Positions 23,401 to 37,827 of a DNA stretch of 64,000 nt are shown piece by piece. Numbering within the stretch: the stretch's first letter is position 1; each line of letters starts with the position of its first letter. The notes below the pieces were generated by a model. The model was not told the DNA's origin. It did not search any database and worked only from the letters and a program-made list of their open reading frames with translations. Source of the stretch: Setophaga petechia (lineage: Eukaryota > Chordata > Aves > Passeriformes > Parulidae). The stretch is taken from assembly GCA_024362935.1 (NCBI GenBank), contig JANCRA010000019.1, positions 10,412,501-10,476,500 on the forward strand, written 5' to 3'. A program made the position numbers and the translations under genes.

Positions 23401-26400
23401 AATCAAGTGTATTTTGGGGAATACAAAACACTAGCATTCTCAAGTCTGCTAACAGACCTGGCTTTCATTACCAAATATCAAATTCTGCAGGGTGTATAAG
23501 ATTTTTTGCAAGCTTGTATAGTCTGTCTGAATGAGAGGTGTTGCATGACCAGTAAAGCAAACTACACAATTGTGAACCTCTAAATATATAACCCTCAGTG
23601 CTGAATCCTTCATTTCCATACAGAACTGAGATAACTATGTTAGCCTGGTGTATAATAACACCTGCAGAAAGTATGTAACAGTCAGTCAAAGCCATTTTGT
23701 GCAATATGTTCTCAATTCCATGCAGCATTGCATAATTAAATACAAATATAATTTCCCAGTCAGCAGCATATATTGTAGACTCCTTAGGCATCATTGATTC
23801 TTTAAAAATGCACTATGAAGGTTATTTGACCCACTCAAAAGAATACAGCACATACATTATTACACAACACAATTACACTCTCAGGAATAATATCTTGGTA
23901 ATATTAGAACTCCTGAAAAGAAGATAAACCACAGAAAACTACAAAATGGTAAAAACGACTTTGCAGACCTTCTTACCACATTCAGGTTAACATGCTTAAT
24001 TAATGCTTCAAGTGGATTCCCAAGAAGAAAATGGAAATAATTTCTGTCTTTTTTTAACTCAGTGTGTGAAAATAAATGAGAAGGCGTTTACTTTCTGTAG
24101 CTTACCTGTGATTTTCTGATTATGTTCCATTCTATTTATCTGTTAGGTCACAGATAAATCATTAGAAGAGCAAAGAACTAGAGTTGGTTGTGATACACAG
24201 TTACAGAGAGATGACTCCTTTCTGCAATTTATCTCATAGGCTATAAATTTAGCCTTTGTGGATCAAAACCAGAGTACACAGACTTAAACATCTTCCACTG
24301 TTTTCATAAGTCTTTGACCCAAACCTTGAATCAGACATTGCATTTTTTTTGATAGAGATTGACTCACATTTTACCGAGAATTTCAGAATTTAGCAATCTG
24401 ATTTCTTTTAACTAGGATAAATACAGTAGACACCTAATATCTCAAAGAAAAATTAAAATAATAATGAAAATTTCAGGTTGTTTCAGAGTCTTGTATCGGC
24501 TTTTGACAACTTCCTATCATAACACATTTCATATAGTACAGAATGAGAACCTTCAAACTGCAAGTTGTTTCAAAAGGAAAACATGCATTTAGCTTAAACA
24601 TAGGTTCTTTGTCTTTAGAATTTTGCTCCAATGGTCAGCTCTGAAGAATGGTGATGATTGTTGGCAGTGCATGATTTTAGAAGAGAAGATGCTCTCATAG
24701 GGCTCAAACCCTGGAATGCTGTGATTCAAGAAAGTAAATTGCATTGCTTTTTTTCCTATTGTCATCCAATTTATCTATCATAAAGGTCATTTTAAAATTA
24801 TCTGTATTATTAGAAACAAATACATTATTTTTAAATTTGAACGTCTTCAATATTAAAAAGTAAAACTTTTTCTATTACCAGGACGAGGTGAGTTTCTGGA
24901 GCAGTGCCTAGAAGAAGCACAGCTGAGAGAAGATTTTCCCATCCGTTTCTATCTTGCCTTAAGGTCAACAGCCATCTGGTCTGACTCACACTGCTTCCCT
25001 CTCTTTCACATTTGAGGCTGAGCCATTTGGCCACTTGTGCTCCTGAATAAAGCTGAGAGTTGAATTATAGAACATTTGGGTGATATTCCTAATAACCATT
25101 TTAGCATTCTAATTACTAAACAAATATGCTTCTGCCAGCTCTAATGTCATAAAGTTACCCACAAGTTCATGAAAGGATCATGGCAAATGAAGAATTGCTT
25201 CACTTCCACAATGAGACAGCTCTGCAAAATGCTAAACCCAGTTTTTGAATACAAGCAACGCATGTACCATAATAAGATCTGCTGATATATGCACATTCTT
25301 GAAGCCTGTGTGTCTTCTCTTGTTCCATTTCTAGTGTATAGAAGAATACATGTATATGTAATATGTATTTTGACTGTTTCCTTCCATGAACATACAAAAT
25401 GTGCACTATATATTCTACACCACATGGAGAAAACTTGTACTTATGCTAGTCTTCCTACTTTGTTGGCAGAATAAATTCTGAGATCGCTGAAGTATTCTTC
25501 TAGGAAGAAAAGACAGGTATCATTCACAATATCACAATGATGAAGCAAAGTATACATTGTATACCCTATGATGTGTACAAATGTATTTTTCTGAAGATGG
25601 TTTCCAATTTGTGAAATGCAGCCTTGTGCAGTGATTTGCAATGGTCTCCATAGGAGAGAAATACTTGCTATAGAGAACATTGTACATCACACTGCAGAGT
25701 TTTCTTCAAGGGCTGTTTTGCTCGTCTCATGTCTATCCTCTGACTTCTCTGTGTGGCTTTCATCAATGTATTTTCTCTTCCCAGAAAATTGCTTTTGAGG
25801 GATGAAAGTGAAAAATGATTCTTAGGTCTGTTTTGGCCCCATATTTGGTTTTTGGGGTTTTTTTTTACCCACTTAAGTTTCTTAGGTTTCTTTATTTCTT
25901 GCTGATAATTTTAGCTGACTTTCTGCTTTGTCTTCCTCTTACTTTGTTACTTTCTCAATTATGTGAGGTTGGTGGCTAAGAAAGGAGACAGGATGCAGAA
26001 TGAGTAACAACCTCAGATTTATGAAAGCAGTGCCCAGCTCCTCTGACCAACTTCTGCATGGCTTCAAACAACCAGCCCACACTTTACTTCATGCAGGGGA
26101 AAGAATAAAATATCTTGCTGCACAATATGGGCTGAAGGAGCCAGCTGGAGTTTGTAAGCAGTACAATGGGAGCAGGTGATGGAACCTGATGAGTCCCATG
26201 GATGTGTTGTAGGTCCAGGTGAAACCACCCAGCTGGATCAATGCACAGATGCAGCTAAACTGCTTCACATCCCCCACATAACCTGAACAGCTAAAACCAC
26301 TTTCCTCTGGGCACAGCTGTGTCTCAGGTTAGCAAATTGATAAATCAGGTCCTTCTTCAGGTGAAAAAAAAATTATGAAATACGTAGACATTATGATAGC

Positions 26401-28520
26401 AGAGCTGCTGTAAATACTTGAAATGCTTTTGTGAAAGGTGATTAATTTCATTTTGACAGAGAGACAGAAGTGAGCTAGAAACAAGCATTGAATTTTCACA
26501 CACCTTGAGGATGCTTGTATGTGAAAAGTTGAAGTCAAGTCCACAGCTGATTTAAATTCTTTTGGTTTTGATAGTTCTTGATATCAGATTAACCATTGTT
26601 AAATGATGAGCAGAACTGTGAGATTAGAAATTAGACTATATGTATTTTTGCATGTATAAGCACACATTAAATGTATCCATTCAAATGTATGCTCTTTTGT
26701 CTTTGATACCCCTTGAGGACATAACTCTATAGTTATGCTGTCCTAGATCAAGTAAAAAAGTATGGAAAACAAACTGTTTTATTTCTTTAGTGAATAGAAA
26801 ATCAACCAGGATTTTTCTAATCATTGGACACCATGAAGTCAAGAGAAATCAAATTAATTGCACAAAAACTGTGTCTGATTGTATGATTCAGTATTCAGTG
26901 GATGAAAATGTAACAGCCACTGTTGAAAGTTACTCAAATTTAGATTCTCAACTAAACTTACTAAGTGAACACCTTTTTTTCTTAGGTGCTTAAAAAGTCA
27001 AACAATTTTTTAAAAAACCTGTCAGCTGTAAATGGTAAATCCTCAAGTACAAAAGTTTTACTGGATCTGACAGCTTCTGAGATTTATAGGCAATAAATGA
27101 AAATCACCCCTTTTCAGATTGATTGCTATTTTTATAGCAATTTTCATGAATTTTAGATGAAAGAAAATTGAAAATCTGCAGCATATTCTCTAGTTTTGTG
27201 AGATACCAAAAATGTTGCATTTTGTATTTTCATGACTTTTTTTCCTTTGTGTCAGTAGGGACAATTTCTCTCACATGCTTAATCTCAATCTTCTAAACAG
27301 AAGTCAGATAATTTATCTAAAAGGCTAAAAAGTCTTTGATTAATAACCATGGGAATTGCAGGTATTAAAATCACCCCCAAGTGACCCCATACTGTTCCAC
27401 GAATCCATTAGAAACTTATTCTGAATTACAAAGAAAAATTAATTAAAAAGTATAAGGAATACAGAGCTCAAATAAAGTACGCTCCCCTGAGTTCACATGA
27501 AGATCTATATGCATGCAAAATGTCATAAAATCAGATTTAATTTACAGTATAATTTTATTCTTCAACAACAAGAGGAATACAAGAACAGCAATTTTTGTAT
27601 TTTTTTATTACTATTGAGTTGTTCATAACAAGCCTACCCATTACAATGACTCTTGCATTAATGTCAGAGAAAGAGGGATTAGAGAGAAGAGACAAATATA
27701 CCTTGGGAAGTTGAAATTGTAGCAATGGATGAATCCCATCTGGTTTGGTTGAATAGAATAATAATCTGTAATGTTCTTGTCTTGACTTCGGTGGGTGAGC
27801 AAAACTTTAAATGAGTTGTAAGGAGCTTTACAAAGAATTTTTGCAAGTTTTACTTATGTATGTCTTGTCCTAATTTTATAAATATTTTGCTTATACTTGT
27901 TTTTCCAGTCTGTTCTCTTTTCTAAGTAGGTCATGACAATTTTCAAATGTTTTTTAGATGCTGGAAAACAAGCTAGGTGCCAAAAATGGGCTTGTGTTCC
28001 CCATCTCTCCTGTGCCTCATGCTTCATCATTACAGAGGTGTGGTTCTCAGCCCTGTTCATTTTCAGGGCTGTTCAATCAAAATGCATACCATGCTTCCTA
28101 TGGGCCTTACAGGATTTGCTTAGGGACTTGCTAAAAATTGCAGACTAAGTGTGATGTCTAATTTGTAAGCCTCTTTGAAAATCCTGGTCAGACACCCATG
28201 AGTTAAATCACTTCATTTTGTAAGTGGCTGTGATGGTCTTACTAGGGAAAGAGCTTGTTTAAATCCACCCTGCTGGGGCATTTCTGTGTGTGAGTCTTTC
28301 AGTGCTGTCCTGCACAGAAGGTGGCATCCTGATTCTTGGTCATTAATGCCTAAATATGGTTAAAGCTACCCAAATCCTAAAGAGTACTAGTGAATAATTA
28401 GTTTGAACACTAAGAGCAAAAAATGTGTCTGATATTTGCAGACACATCACAAGTCCAAATACAAACCAGCTGAAAGAATACTGTTGCAATATTTCTGGTG
28501 TAGTGTGAAAAGTATTGTGA
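20491..28520. other. Unique AT-rich non-coding sequence
   Basis: I see no gene, LTR or LINE in these 8 kb. It holds an A16 run at 21605-21620, an 8-bp-arm hairpin at 27122-27141, and T-rich runs near 25859 and 27596. Open frames are at most 108 codons (23468-23794 minus) and show nothing familiar. Confidence 0.55.
21605..21620. repeat. A16 homopolymer
   Basis: Sixteen consecutive A bases. The sequence upstream shows no retrogene or LINE body that I can recognise, so it is recorded as a simple repeat only. Confidence 0.9.
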
Positions 28521-29470
28521 AATCACAGAAGAGTTGAGGTTGGAAAGAACCTCTGAAAATTCTTTAGTGGAACCCCTTGTCACATGCAAGGTCAGCTACA
28601 GAGGGTTGCTCAGGTCTATGTCCACTTAGGTTTTGGATATCTCCAAGTATGAAGACTCCACATCCTCTATGGGTAATCTATGCCAGTGCCTGACTATTCC
28701 CACATAAAATAGTTTTTTCATATGTTTCAGGGGGATTTCCTTCCATTTCAATTTGTGCTCATTGTCTTTTGTTTTGTCACTCAGCACTCATGAGAAGAAT
28801 CTTTCTGACTCTTCCTTCCCTCTCATCAGATATTTATGTATACTGATAAGACTCCCTGCACTGTCTCTTCTCCAGGATGGCCAGTCACAGTTCTCACATT
28901 CTCTCATTGTATGTAAGATGCTGCAGCCCCTTAATAAGTTTTGTGCATTTCACTGGATGATTCTCCAGTATTTCCACTGTCACCTTTGCATAGCAGACAG
29001 CACTGACTGAAGAGGAAGAACCACATGCCTCCACCAGCTGGCATTCCTCTGCCTAATGCAGCCCAGGACAGCTCTCACCTTCTTAGTGGCAAGGGCACAG
29101 TGCTGTTCCTGTTCTGCCTGGTGTCCAACAGGACCCCCAGGGCCTTCTCTGCTAAACTGCTTTCCAGAGGAGTGGCCCCCAGCCTGTGCTGGTGCTGGGG
29201 TTGTTCCTCCCCACACAGAGCTTTGCACTTCTCCTCACTGAACAGCATGAGATTCTCATCATCTCACTTCTCCAGCTAGTGAGGTCCCCCTGGATGGCAG
29301 CATGACATCTGGGGTATCAGCCACCCCTCCTAGTTTTTTATTTCTGAAAACTTGCTGAAGGTTCACTCTGTTTCAGTGACTAGGTCATTAATGAAGATCT
29401 CACAGCACTGGGCCCATTATCCACGTCAGAGTACTCGACTTGTGCTGTGGATCACAGCCTTTTGAGACCC
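28521..29470 (-). mobile_element. CR1 LINE fragment, 5'-truncated, antisense
   Basis: This is the longest CR1 copy in the window. On the minus strand it runs from the middle of the ORF2 reverse transcriptase region (near 29470) to the CR1 3' terminus at 28521, where the plus strand begins AATCACAGAAGAG followed by GGTTGGAAAGAACCTCTG, the complement of the conserved CR1 3' end. It reaches farther 5' than the other copies, taking in the region around the loop following the catalytic motif. Divergence is heavy, and no frame stays open across it. Confidence 0.93.
28900..29470 (-). pseudogene. CR1 ORF2 reverse transcriptase remnant, broken
   Basis: Read on the minus strand, the sequence from 29470 downward follows the order of CR1 ORF2: the region corresponding to GVPQG and the FINDL-type segment in decayed form, the stretch ending in LHL, and then CALATKKVRAVLGCI and SVLSAM near 29100-28985. 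Stops and frameshifts separate these blocks. The YADD-type catalytic box is not readable: the corresponding place near 29320 is disrupted. The parent enzyme performs target-primed reverse transcription of CR1 RNA; this copy cannot. The assignment rests on the order and spacing of the blocks and on the attached CR1 3' terminus. Confidence 0.8.
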
Positions 29471-31153
29471 AAGAAGCAGATATTTGTGTTTTGCACTATG
29501 GCTGAAGACCAAGCAAGTGTGCACAGGTTACTGGATGAATTACTGGGTGAATTCAACAATTTCTTGCTGGCAAAGCTTAAAGGTTATAAACATATATATA
29601 GTAACAGCCTGTGGTTTTGGTGGGTTTTTTTTTTTTGTCAATGCTGTCATTTATGTTATGAAAAAAGTGATACTTTGGAAGCATGCTAATTCAGAAAGTA
29701 AGCATACAAAATTTATCAAAACAGGTGTTATTTATATAACCAAGGATTGTGAATTCATTCTCTTTTTTTCTTTTTTTTACAAGACTCTTGTGAACCCAGA
29801 GCAAATTTATTTTCATTCCTTCTGGTGCATATTATAATTCCTATCTGGATCTGTTGGAACCATGCTTAGAGTTATACGGCATGATGTTTTCATCCTTATA
29901 CTGAAAACTAATTTGAAGATGCAGCCCCACTTAAGGTAGACTAAATTGCTTGCAGGGTAAGATGTTAATCAGCAGAAGGCAGAGTGCCAGAATCTGGGTC
30001 ATTCTTAATAATTTAGGATTAGACTGTGTGGCCCATGTGAGTCAACAGCACATTGTACCATCCCAGAAAAAGGAGGTTTGTGTGCCTTAATGAGCTTGTT
30101 CCTTGCTGCTGAGGTCAGCAATCCTTCTGGTCATGTTGTTCCAGACACATACTGCTGGCTGGCTCTAGCAGACCAAAAAATGGAGGAAAGACTGCAAATT
30201 TTACCGAGATCACAACCATTTGCTCTCTACTTCCTCCCATCCCTGACCCCAGAAAGAAAAGTAATTTTATTGTTACCTGGAGCCATACGCTGAATGCCCC
30301 CAGGATATGACGCTCTGAGAGTTAGCAAGGCTTCCAACTCTCAGGTGTGAGAAGTATGAGAAATGTGGCATGTCCTGGACTCAACCTTAGTGCAAATAAA
30401 TGGCAGAAAAATCTAGTTGTACCTCAACTGTTGAGCTGGTGACATGCTAGAATGTCAATTATCCTGAAATCAATCACAATATACAGTCCACATTTCTGAT
30501 ATCCAGCAAGGCATAGGAAGTAAGACTTGTATTCTGCTCACCGTTACTTGCAGAGGTTACAATTACAAGGTTTTGTAAGGAGTCCTCATCAGTTCCAATG
30601 AAGGAAATTCTTTCTTTAATTTCCTCAGTGTCAACACATGGCAGTGTTTGATTGTGGTAACAATCCAGAACGGACCTTGGATGACACTATTTCCCAGAAT
30701 CTGGATGTGTGACACCATCCTCAACGACATCTTGTGATCTGTGCTCTACTCCAAATTGACTGACTCATTTTATATTATTTAGAATAGTCCAGTAAGGAGC
30801 AGGGAATGAATGTGAACAACATACAAATCAGCCATACTTCGCTTTTTTCACCTTGGCATCAAGGGACAATGAAATTACTGCAATCTAATGGGTGCTGCTA
30901 TTAGGACTGAGAAAATCTGTGCGGGGAGAAGGAGGCAAACAAAATTTAAACTCCATGCATGACTTCCCCTATATTCTCCCTGTCTCTCTTTTTTTTTTCT
31001 TTTTTCTTATGTGAGAAATCAAACTCAGCTTCCAGACAGATAATCAGGTGCATCAGACATTTTACCATCTCAGACACCTATGAATTGGGAAATGGTTCTG
31101 GGGCATCTCCTCCGCTTAAAAACTGCAGGCTCCAGAAAGTTGTGAAACAACAT

Positions 31154-31198
31154 GAACAAGGACAAGGACAAGGAAAGTTAAAAGGGAAAGGGAAAGTT
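31154..31198. repeat. (ACAAGG)n and (AAAGGG)n purine-rich repeat
   Basis: Three ACAAGG-type units are followed by GGGAAA units. It is a short low-complexity hexanucleotide repeat. Confidence 0.8.
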
Positions 31199-34100
31199 CC
31201 ACATTCTGATGACTGAACATCAAACTGACAAAAAACAAATGTTTACTCAAGACAGAAGAGATAGCAGCTGCCTGGAGCATTTTGCTCGGGTTTTCTAAGA
31301 GCTAAAAATAATGCTGTGTGTGTTTTTAACACCAAGTTAACTACAAAACAAAAACCCATAACTGTTTCAACTGCTTTGCACGTGCTCCCTCCTCACTTTC
31401 ACAGGCACAGCATCCCTCTTCAGATTTATTTTTAGCTGCTTGCAGGCTTGGCTCTTGAGTAGACTCTGTTTCTCATCCTCCTCTTAGTCATGTTTGTCAG
31501 GATACTTTGAAGTTGTTTTGTGTTTCTGCAGTACCACTGCCCATTACCTGGCCCCTGAACAGGCTGCAAGGACAGGCAGCATTCTGAGCCATCTGGAAAA
31601 CTAAATTCCAATAGAATAAAGCCCAGGGCTTCAATGCACAGAATAAAAAGCTTTCTCTGACTCAAAATACAGCCCTAGTTACTGTATGAAGTCCGTTCCT
31701 CTGCAGTCAATTCTTATTATATAATAACAGTCAGTTGAGTGTTTCTCCTGTATATCAAACTCAGCTTTTAGAGAACTTTGTTCAGATGACTCTGAACAAT
31801 AGTTATTTACTGGATGTGCCTTGGCAACCTCCCTCTAAATCAGCAGAAAGAAACAGTTGCTCTTTTTTCCCAGTATGGGCACCACTGTGCTTAAGTACCA
31901 CATAGTCATTTTCTCTACTTATTTTATATTGCTTTTGAATGAGTCTGTGAATCCAGAACCTTCTACCCTTATTTCTTTCTGCAGCATCAGCACTTTAATC
32001 TATTGCACTGACAGTAATGTGTTGGCTTTCATTCCAGGATCCTGATTGTGAAAACCCCAGATGTATGAATGAGGGCAGTCACCTTGAGAAGTATTCCTGA
32101 AGTCTGGCAAGGACAGGCTGCACAATCTGTGCTGTACCACAGTGGCTGAAGATTTTGGCTGCCATCCTCTGCAGGGAAACGAAGGCACAGAGATGCTAAA
32201 GGACACATCCCAGTTTTATAATTCTCTACATGTTGGAAGTAGGACAGGTAAGGACTCCTTGTAAAATGGGTTCACTTTTAGCAGTGATCTGTTTGAATCC
32301 TCCATAGTTTTAAACATCAACATCTCAAAAATCCTTTGTATAGGACCCTGCCTTAGGAGACAAAGACATTATATCTCAAAGCAACTAAATCCAGGCTGGT
32401 GCCTGGCAACCCTTTTGAAGCAGTAAAAGCTTTCAGCTCAGTATCAGCTAGAAACAACTTGCAAACTTAAACTGCAAGGTAACTGTGATATTTGGTACTC
32501 AAGTATTGACTAGGATGGATTTGTCCTACAGTGGGAGCTGCACACTTTGAAACTCTTCTTTCCTTGAAAATACTGTAGCCATGTCAAAAGCTCCAAAAGA
32601 CAGTATCATTGAGCCCAATTAAATTATTTTTTAAGAAGATTCTTTCTGTCTACTTTGGTGTCTGCCCTCAGAGAATTGAAAGATGTGTGTCCCAGCAGGT
32701 AGCAAATTATTTGACTTTGAATGAGAGGCAGGACTTTCACATATACCCCTGAGTCTGCTGCTGTCTGTTCATTGATGGTAGGTGTCTAGTTAAATAGGGG
32801 ATATGATGAAGATGAACATGTAGGTGGATGAAGGTGACTCTGCTAAGGCAGTCCACACGGAGACTGTCTTCCAGGTTTTTTGTTTTTTATTATACCTTGT
32901 TATGGCCAAGGTGCTTCAAATGGAAGGCATCTAAATAATCTCTCTGGATTTTTCTAAATTTTATTAAACTTAGGAAAAACAAGAAATGCACTTATAAACA
33001 AAGCAGCTGAAAAGACTCATTTAATTTTTAAAAAATAAACATACAACTGTAGCCCAATGCTGCTATGGAAATGGGAAGGACTTTTCTTTCTGATTTTGAT
33101 TTTCCTTATGCTTCACTGATTTCAATAATACAGTGAAAAGAGAAAATTACTTTACATTTGTCTGCTATGTGGTGCTGGCTGTCTGTGACTTACACAAATA
33201 CAGGCAGCATTAAGAATGATCATGAGCAGGGCAAAATTTAGTGTTGCCTTGAGCTTTTGCGTGATGCAGGTTTTACAACTGTTTGATTCACTCAGACAAT
33301 TACCAAATGTTTTGGTAAACTGTGTATCATGTTTGTACATAAAAAAATGACCAGGCATAAAAGAAAGAGGGGAATGAATTACATATAAAACAGACTGAGT
33401 TGCTGCTGTGGAATTTTCCAGTGCAGCATGAAAATCCTATTAGGATATTTATAGGAGATGAAATAATACAACTTGGAGAGTTTTCCACTGGGCAAAACAG
33501 TCATTAGCCTTGATTCCTCTTTTTCATGTACTTAACTTTGAGCAATCCCATTTCTGTTCTTCAAAGGAGGTGTTTTAACTTGAAGTGTGTGAGCAGGAAG
33601 ACTTACATAACAAGGATATAGTCTTTTAGGCTCTAGAGGTTTTCAGGGGGGTTTTGTTTGTCTAGATTCTCTTTTGTCATTGTTACTTTGTTTTGGTTTT
33701 CTAATGTTCTTAGTGCTTTGCTGACCTAGAAACTAATTCAAGGGACTAACAAAACTGAATAGCCTTGTTCAGTGAACCAGGCTTGCATAAACTCATTTCA
33801 CACAAGAAGGAATTGAAAATTGTACAGTACAGGTGGATCCCCTAGACCTTTGTTTAAATATATTCTATGCAGATCACAGACTTTGGCTTCCTAAATTTGA
33901 ACTCATGCTAGATGATTGGACAAAGAAAGTTGCTTTGTTTTGTGCTAATCCAAAGACAATTTTTGGAGCTGTCAGCATTTAATGACAAACAAGTTTTACT
34001 CAGGCAAAAGGTTCTGAAAAGTTAAAAACAACCAAAAAGTAAACAACTGGGTTTTTATTACTTTTTGTTTTCCATGGAGAACATTCTATGGACTAGAGTA

Positions 34101-36622
34101 TGACAAGAGTTGACTTTAGGAGAAAGAAATATTTGACCATAAGTTTTAGTTGGTTGTTGAATAATTTATCCTCCCCAATGTTTTCTTCCTTACATGTAAA
34201 TTTTGACAGTTTTATATTTGCTTCTACTGATTTTGAGAAGCAGTTATACAATCTAATAGATGATTCAAGAGTTTGTATTTTTCTCCCATACAGTTAGATA
34301 TTTTCAGAACTGTAGAATTCCCAAGCATCAAAACTCAGACTGTACATCAAAAATGCCAGCCAAAAAACTTAGTGGAAAACCTCATTTTTACAAGGCTCTC
34401 CTTTGTTTTTTTTCTTTTTTAGAAGATGAATGATGTGAAATGCTCAGCATCACTTTTCTTGGAAAAGAAAATGAAATTCAGGAAAGTGGATCAGGAAAAC
34501 AGCATTCTCCTGCCACAGGTCTGTATGTCCTGGCATGTATGTAGCTGGGACTGGGTGTGATGTGTGCTCTGTAACAATGACACAATAGTGTAAAAGCCAA
34601 AACTCTTTTGCAGCACTTTCTCGTGAGATTTTAATGGACATTGGATCTGGCCTCTGTACTGAAGTCCGATCTAATGTGGACTCCTCTGAGTGAAACACTG
34701 TTTAATTAGTCAGGTGATATATTAGGATAGGTTCTCAAAGTACAGATGGACAGGAGCATGCATCCCTCATCAGTCTCACTGCACATTAGAATCCTGTGCC
34801 TATCCATCCTTGCTGCTCCCATCCATGCCTTTGAACTTCTACCATTAATACTTGTCCTCAGTTCCAGCTGAGCTTCCTTGAAACTTATTGCCTAGAGCAA
34901 ATGTTGCACCTTGAGATACAGACCCAAAATCAGCTCTTGCTCTCTTAAATCATCTATGCACTGATGTATTTTTAAAATCAGACTCTGGGGAGTGAATTCT
35001 GAAAATTACACTGTGATATTTTTGAAGGCTGTTGAAGGATTTTACAAATATATTTGGGGATTTATTCCTTGCAAACTGTGTAATCTCAAATTAAATAGAT
35101 ACTGTATTAAGCCATCAAAGCAACAGCTTTAATCTGTTTTCCCCATTTCTATAGTTTAAGACTTAGATTTGTCAGAAAGAGCTGCTGCTAATGACAGCCT
35201 AACTTTTACTATATATTTTCTCTTGTTTTTGCCTCCTGTATTTATCCCCCATAACCTGTTTAACCTATTTGTAAAGAGAGACAGTTTGGCAGGTGTCTAA
35301 GAGAGAAGAAGAACAAATTAATTTGTTTTGTACAGCCAATCTATATATCTGAAAATCTGCATTGTGGAAATGGTACCTGGTAACATGGGAGAAAATAATT
35401 AGTGATGTTTCCCTGCACTGTGGATCAGATGGAAGTTAAAAAATACTTTTGTAAGTGCATTTGAATGATTAAATGTGTATGTGTCCATGTGTAAATTTAT
35501 AGGTCTTTTTTCCAAGGTTTGTGGCAGATGGTACTGAAATTCACATTCTTGTGGCTGTCTGTAAAAGTGATCTTTATACTAATATGATTTTCCCCTGCTC
35601 ATAGAGCTGGCAAGTAGGGAACTTTGCCCCACAGTTCTCATTTGCAAAGGTGGCAAAGGCCAAATTGCTTTATAACTTCCCCTGGTACATAGCAGGTCAC
35701 ATTTTGAAACATTTACTGCAAAGCTCCTGGAGCACCTTTTATTCTGCCAGTTTATTTGGGGAAGGTTCTACGGGGCAGTATGTAGAGCCTTGGCAATTCA
35801 GAATACCTTACAGGTTGTTCTTTATGCATAAGGTTCAAAACAGGAGAGTATACCTTATGGGGATATGTGAAATGAAAATTTATGGAAGAACAAAGGGACT
35901 TCACCCTTATTTGTACATTCTTTGAGGCTTGTGCTGACGTATTTCAAACCCCAGCATCATTTCAAGAATACAAATGTTGAGACTGTGTGATTAGAGAAGC
36001 AGATCCTGTTTTCTTGTGTGCAATTTTTCTTGTGTTTAGCTTGACTCTAATGAGGGTGAACTTTTGCTCATTTTGTTTTGAATCTGTTTTGATGGTGTTT
36101 TATAGCACCCCAAGCACCTCAGCCATGCCAATGGGGTTTTATAAATAAGTTATTAATTATTATTTGCATGTATTAAAAAGGAGAACATCTTCAGAAGCAA
36201 AAAGTATTTTCCCACTTAGAATTGCTTTCCTAGAAGAAGTCTGATTAGTAAAAGGTTTCATTAATATTTAACTGCTTTTAGGATGATTTAACAGCAGTAA
36301 TCAAACAGAGAAACTATCATTATGGTATCTAGCTCCTCCCTAAAGGCTCTACTAGCAAGTTCTCTGCAGGACACAGATGGTCTGTGGGCCAAGGTTTCAG
36401 AACCAAAGAACCAATCAATTAGGAGAAGTGAGGCAACACCATCAGTCATTTTGGAGAGCTCATTCTTTCATTCACAGAACTCTGACACTGGTTTCTCTTC
36501 AAAAAGAATATCCCCTTTAAGAAATACTTTTAAAAGCAGTCATCAATTCTAACTGGAACAAAATTTTATATATCTTGAAGTTTCTGTACAAAAAAATTGT
36601 TTTGTTGTTGTTTTGGGTTTTG

Positions 36623-36650
36623 CTGTTTGTTTGTTTGTTTGTTTGTTTGT
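36623..36650. repeat. (TTTG)n microsatellite
   Basis: Six to seven TTTG units follow a looser GTTGTTGTTTTGGG stretch. The reverse strand reads as CAAA repeats. Confidence 0.9.
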
Positions 36651-37791
36651 CAAACCCAGACAGGAAAACAATGAGTGGACTTTCTGTTTTATGAAAGCAG
36701 AATAAAGTGCTAATCAGCTCAAGGCACCTATGTTGGAAAGCTTGTATGCAAATCACTGTTTGGTTCGCTAATAAATAAAAGGAAAGATTTAAACAAAAAT
36801 TTGACTTATTCATTTTGTACTAACCCTCCACAAGCTGGATTATTATAATTATAAACAATGGGTAAAATAAAGGAAAAGGAAAGAAAAAGTAACAGAAAGA
36901 AAAGGGTAAAGAAATAATAAGGAATTCTTAAAAAAATAGAAAGCAATAAAATATTCATATTAGAAAAAATGCAAGTAATTTCTTTCAGAGACTAACCAAA
37001 GTACTTTTAAGACCCTGTTTTCAATGACTTCCTTCTGTTTGGCCTTCAGTTTGTTCCTGTATATATTTCATGATAAGTTACAAGCCGATTTGACCTTATG
37101 ACATAGTGAGTATGGCCCAGCATCCTACGGGATCAAGGAGTTGTAGGTTTGTTTACACACTGCTGTTTCTTCTACTTGTGTGTGTATCCAGATTCCTGCT
37201 CATGGTGGTTTTACCTAAATTTGAGTGGATTTGAATCCAACAGAATATTATGAAGTTTGGGACAATTTCCATATTGTTTTACTTTAAGTGGTTCTTGCTG
37301 TCACAGTGGGCACAGACCATTTAACATTGTGCTTTGTCATGCAGGAGCCTAACCTGATAGTCTGTATTGAGAGCAGGATATTTTTTTCTAAGACTGCCTT
37401 AAAACAAGGCAGTCCTGCCTGCCCCAAACTGGCCATGGAGGATGATTGCCCATGGCTGCTTGTTGCACAAAATAATGTGCTGTTTTGGAGGGAGTCTTCA
37501 CTTTTCTCCTGCTGGATTCTCCTTCCTGTGCTGTACTGTGACCTCTGACAGTCAGCAGGACTAGGGCCCAGGTAGCCTGTGAGAAACCTACTCAGGAAGG
37601 GGAGAGTTTCCCAAGCAACTGTCTTTATACCTTTCCTTCCTTTGGGGAAGAATCTGTCATCTTATTCCAACCTAAGAGGAAAAAGCTGAATCTGAGTGTC
37701 CACACTAGAATGTAGTATTCAGGCTGTCTGAGCAGGTGATCTAGAAAATAAACTCACTAATTTCCTAAATGTTCCCCAAAAAGCATCATCA

Positions 37792-37827
37792 CTCACTTTC
37801 TCTCTCCCTCTCTCTCCTTCTCTCACT
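37792..37827. repeat. (CT)n-rich tract
   Basis: The plus strand is almost pure pyrimidine, TCTCTCCCTC-type, about 36 bases long. Confidence 0.85.

Noticed and set aside
27122..27141. Small perfect hairpin, ATTGCTAT and ATAGCAAT around TTTT.
   Set aside because: Eight-base AT-rich arms are expected by chance several times in 64 kb of this composition.
29484..29837. Open frame of 117 codons on the plus strand.
   Set aside because: It starts at the edge of the antisense CR1 and crosses a T-rich run, giving phenylalanine-rich low-complexity text. No domain is seen.
35650..35925. Open frame of 91 codons without a strong opposite-strand rival.
   Set aside because: The translation reads as a plausible but unfamiliar sequence. 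I see no promoter, splice context or family resemblance that would support a gene.
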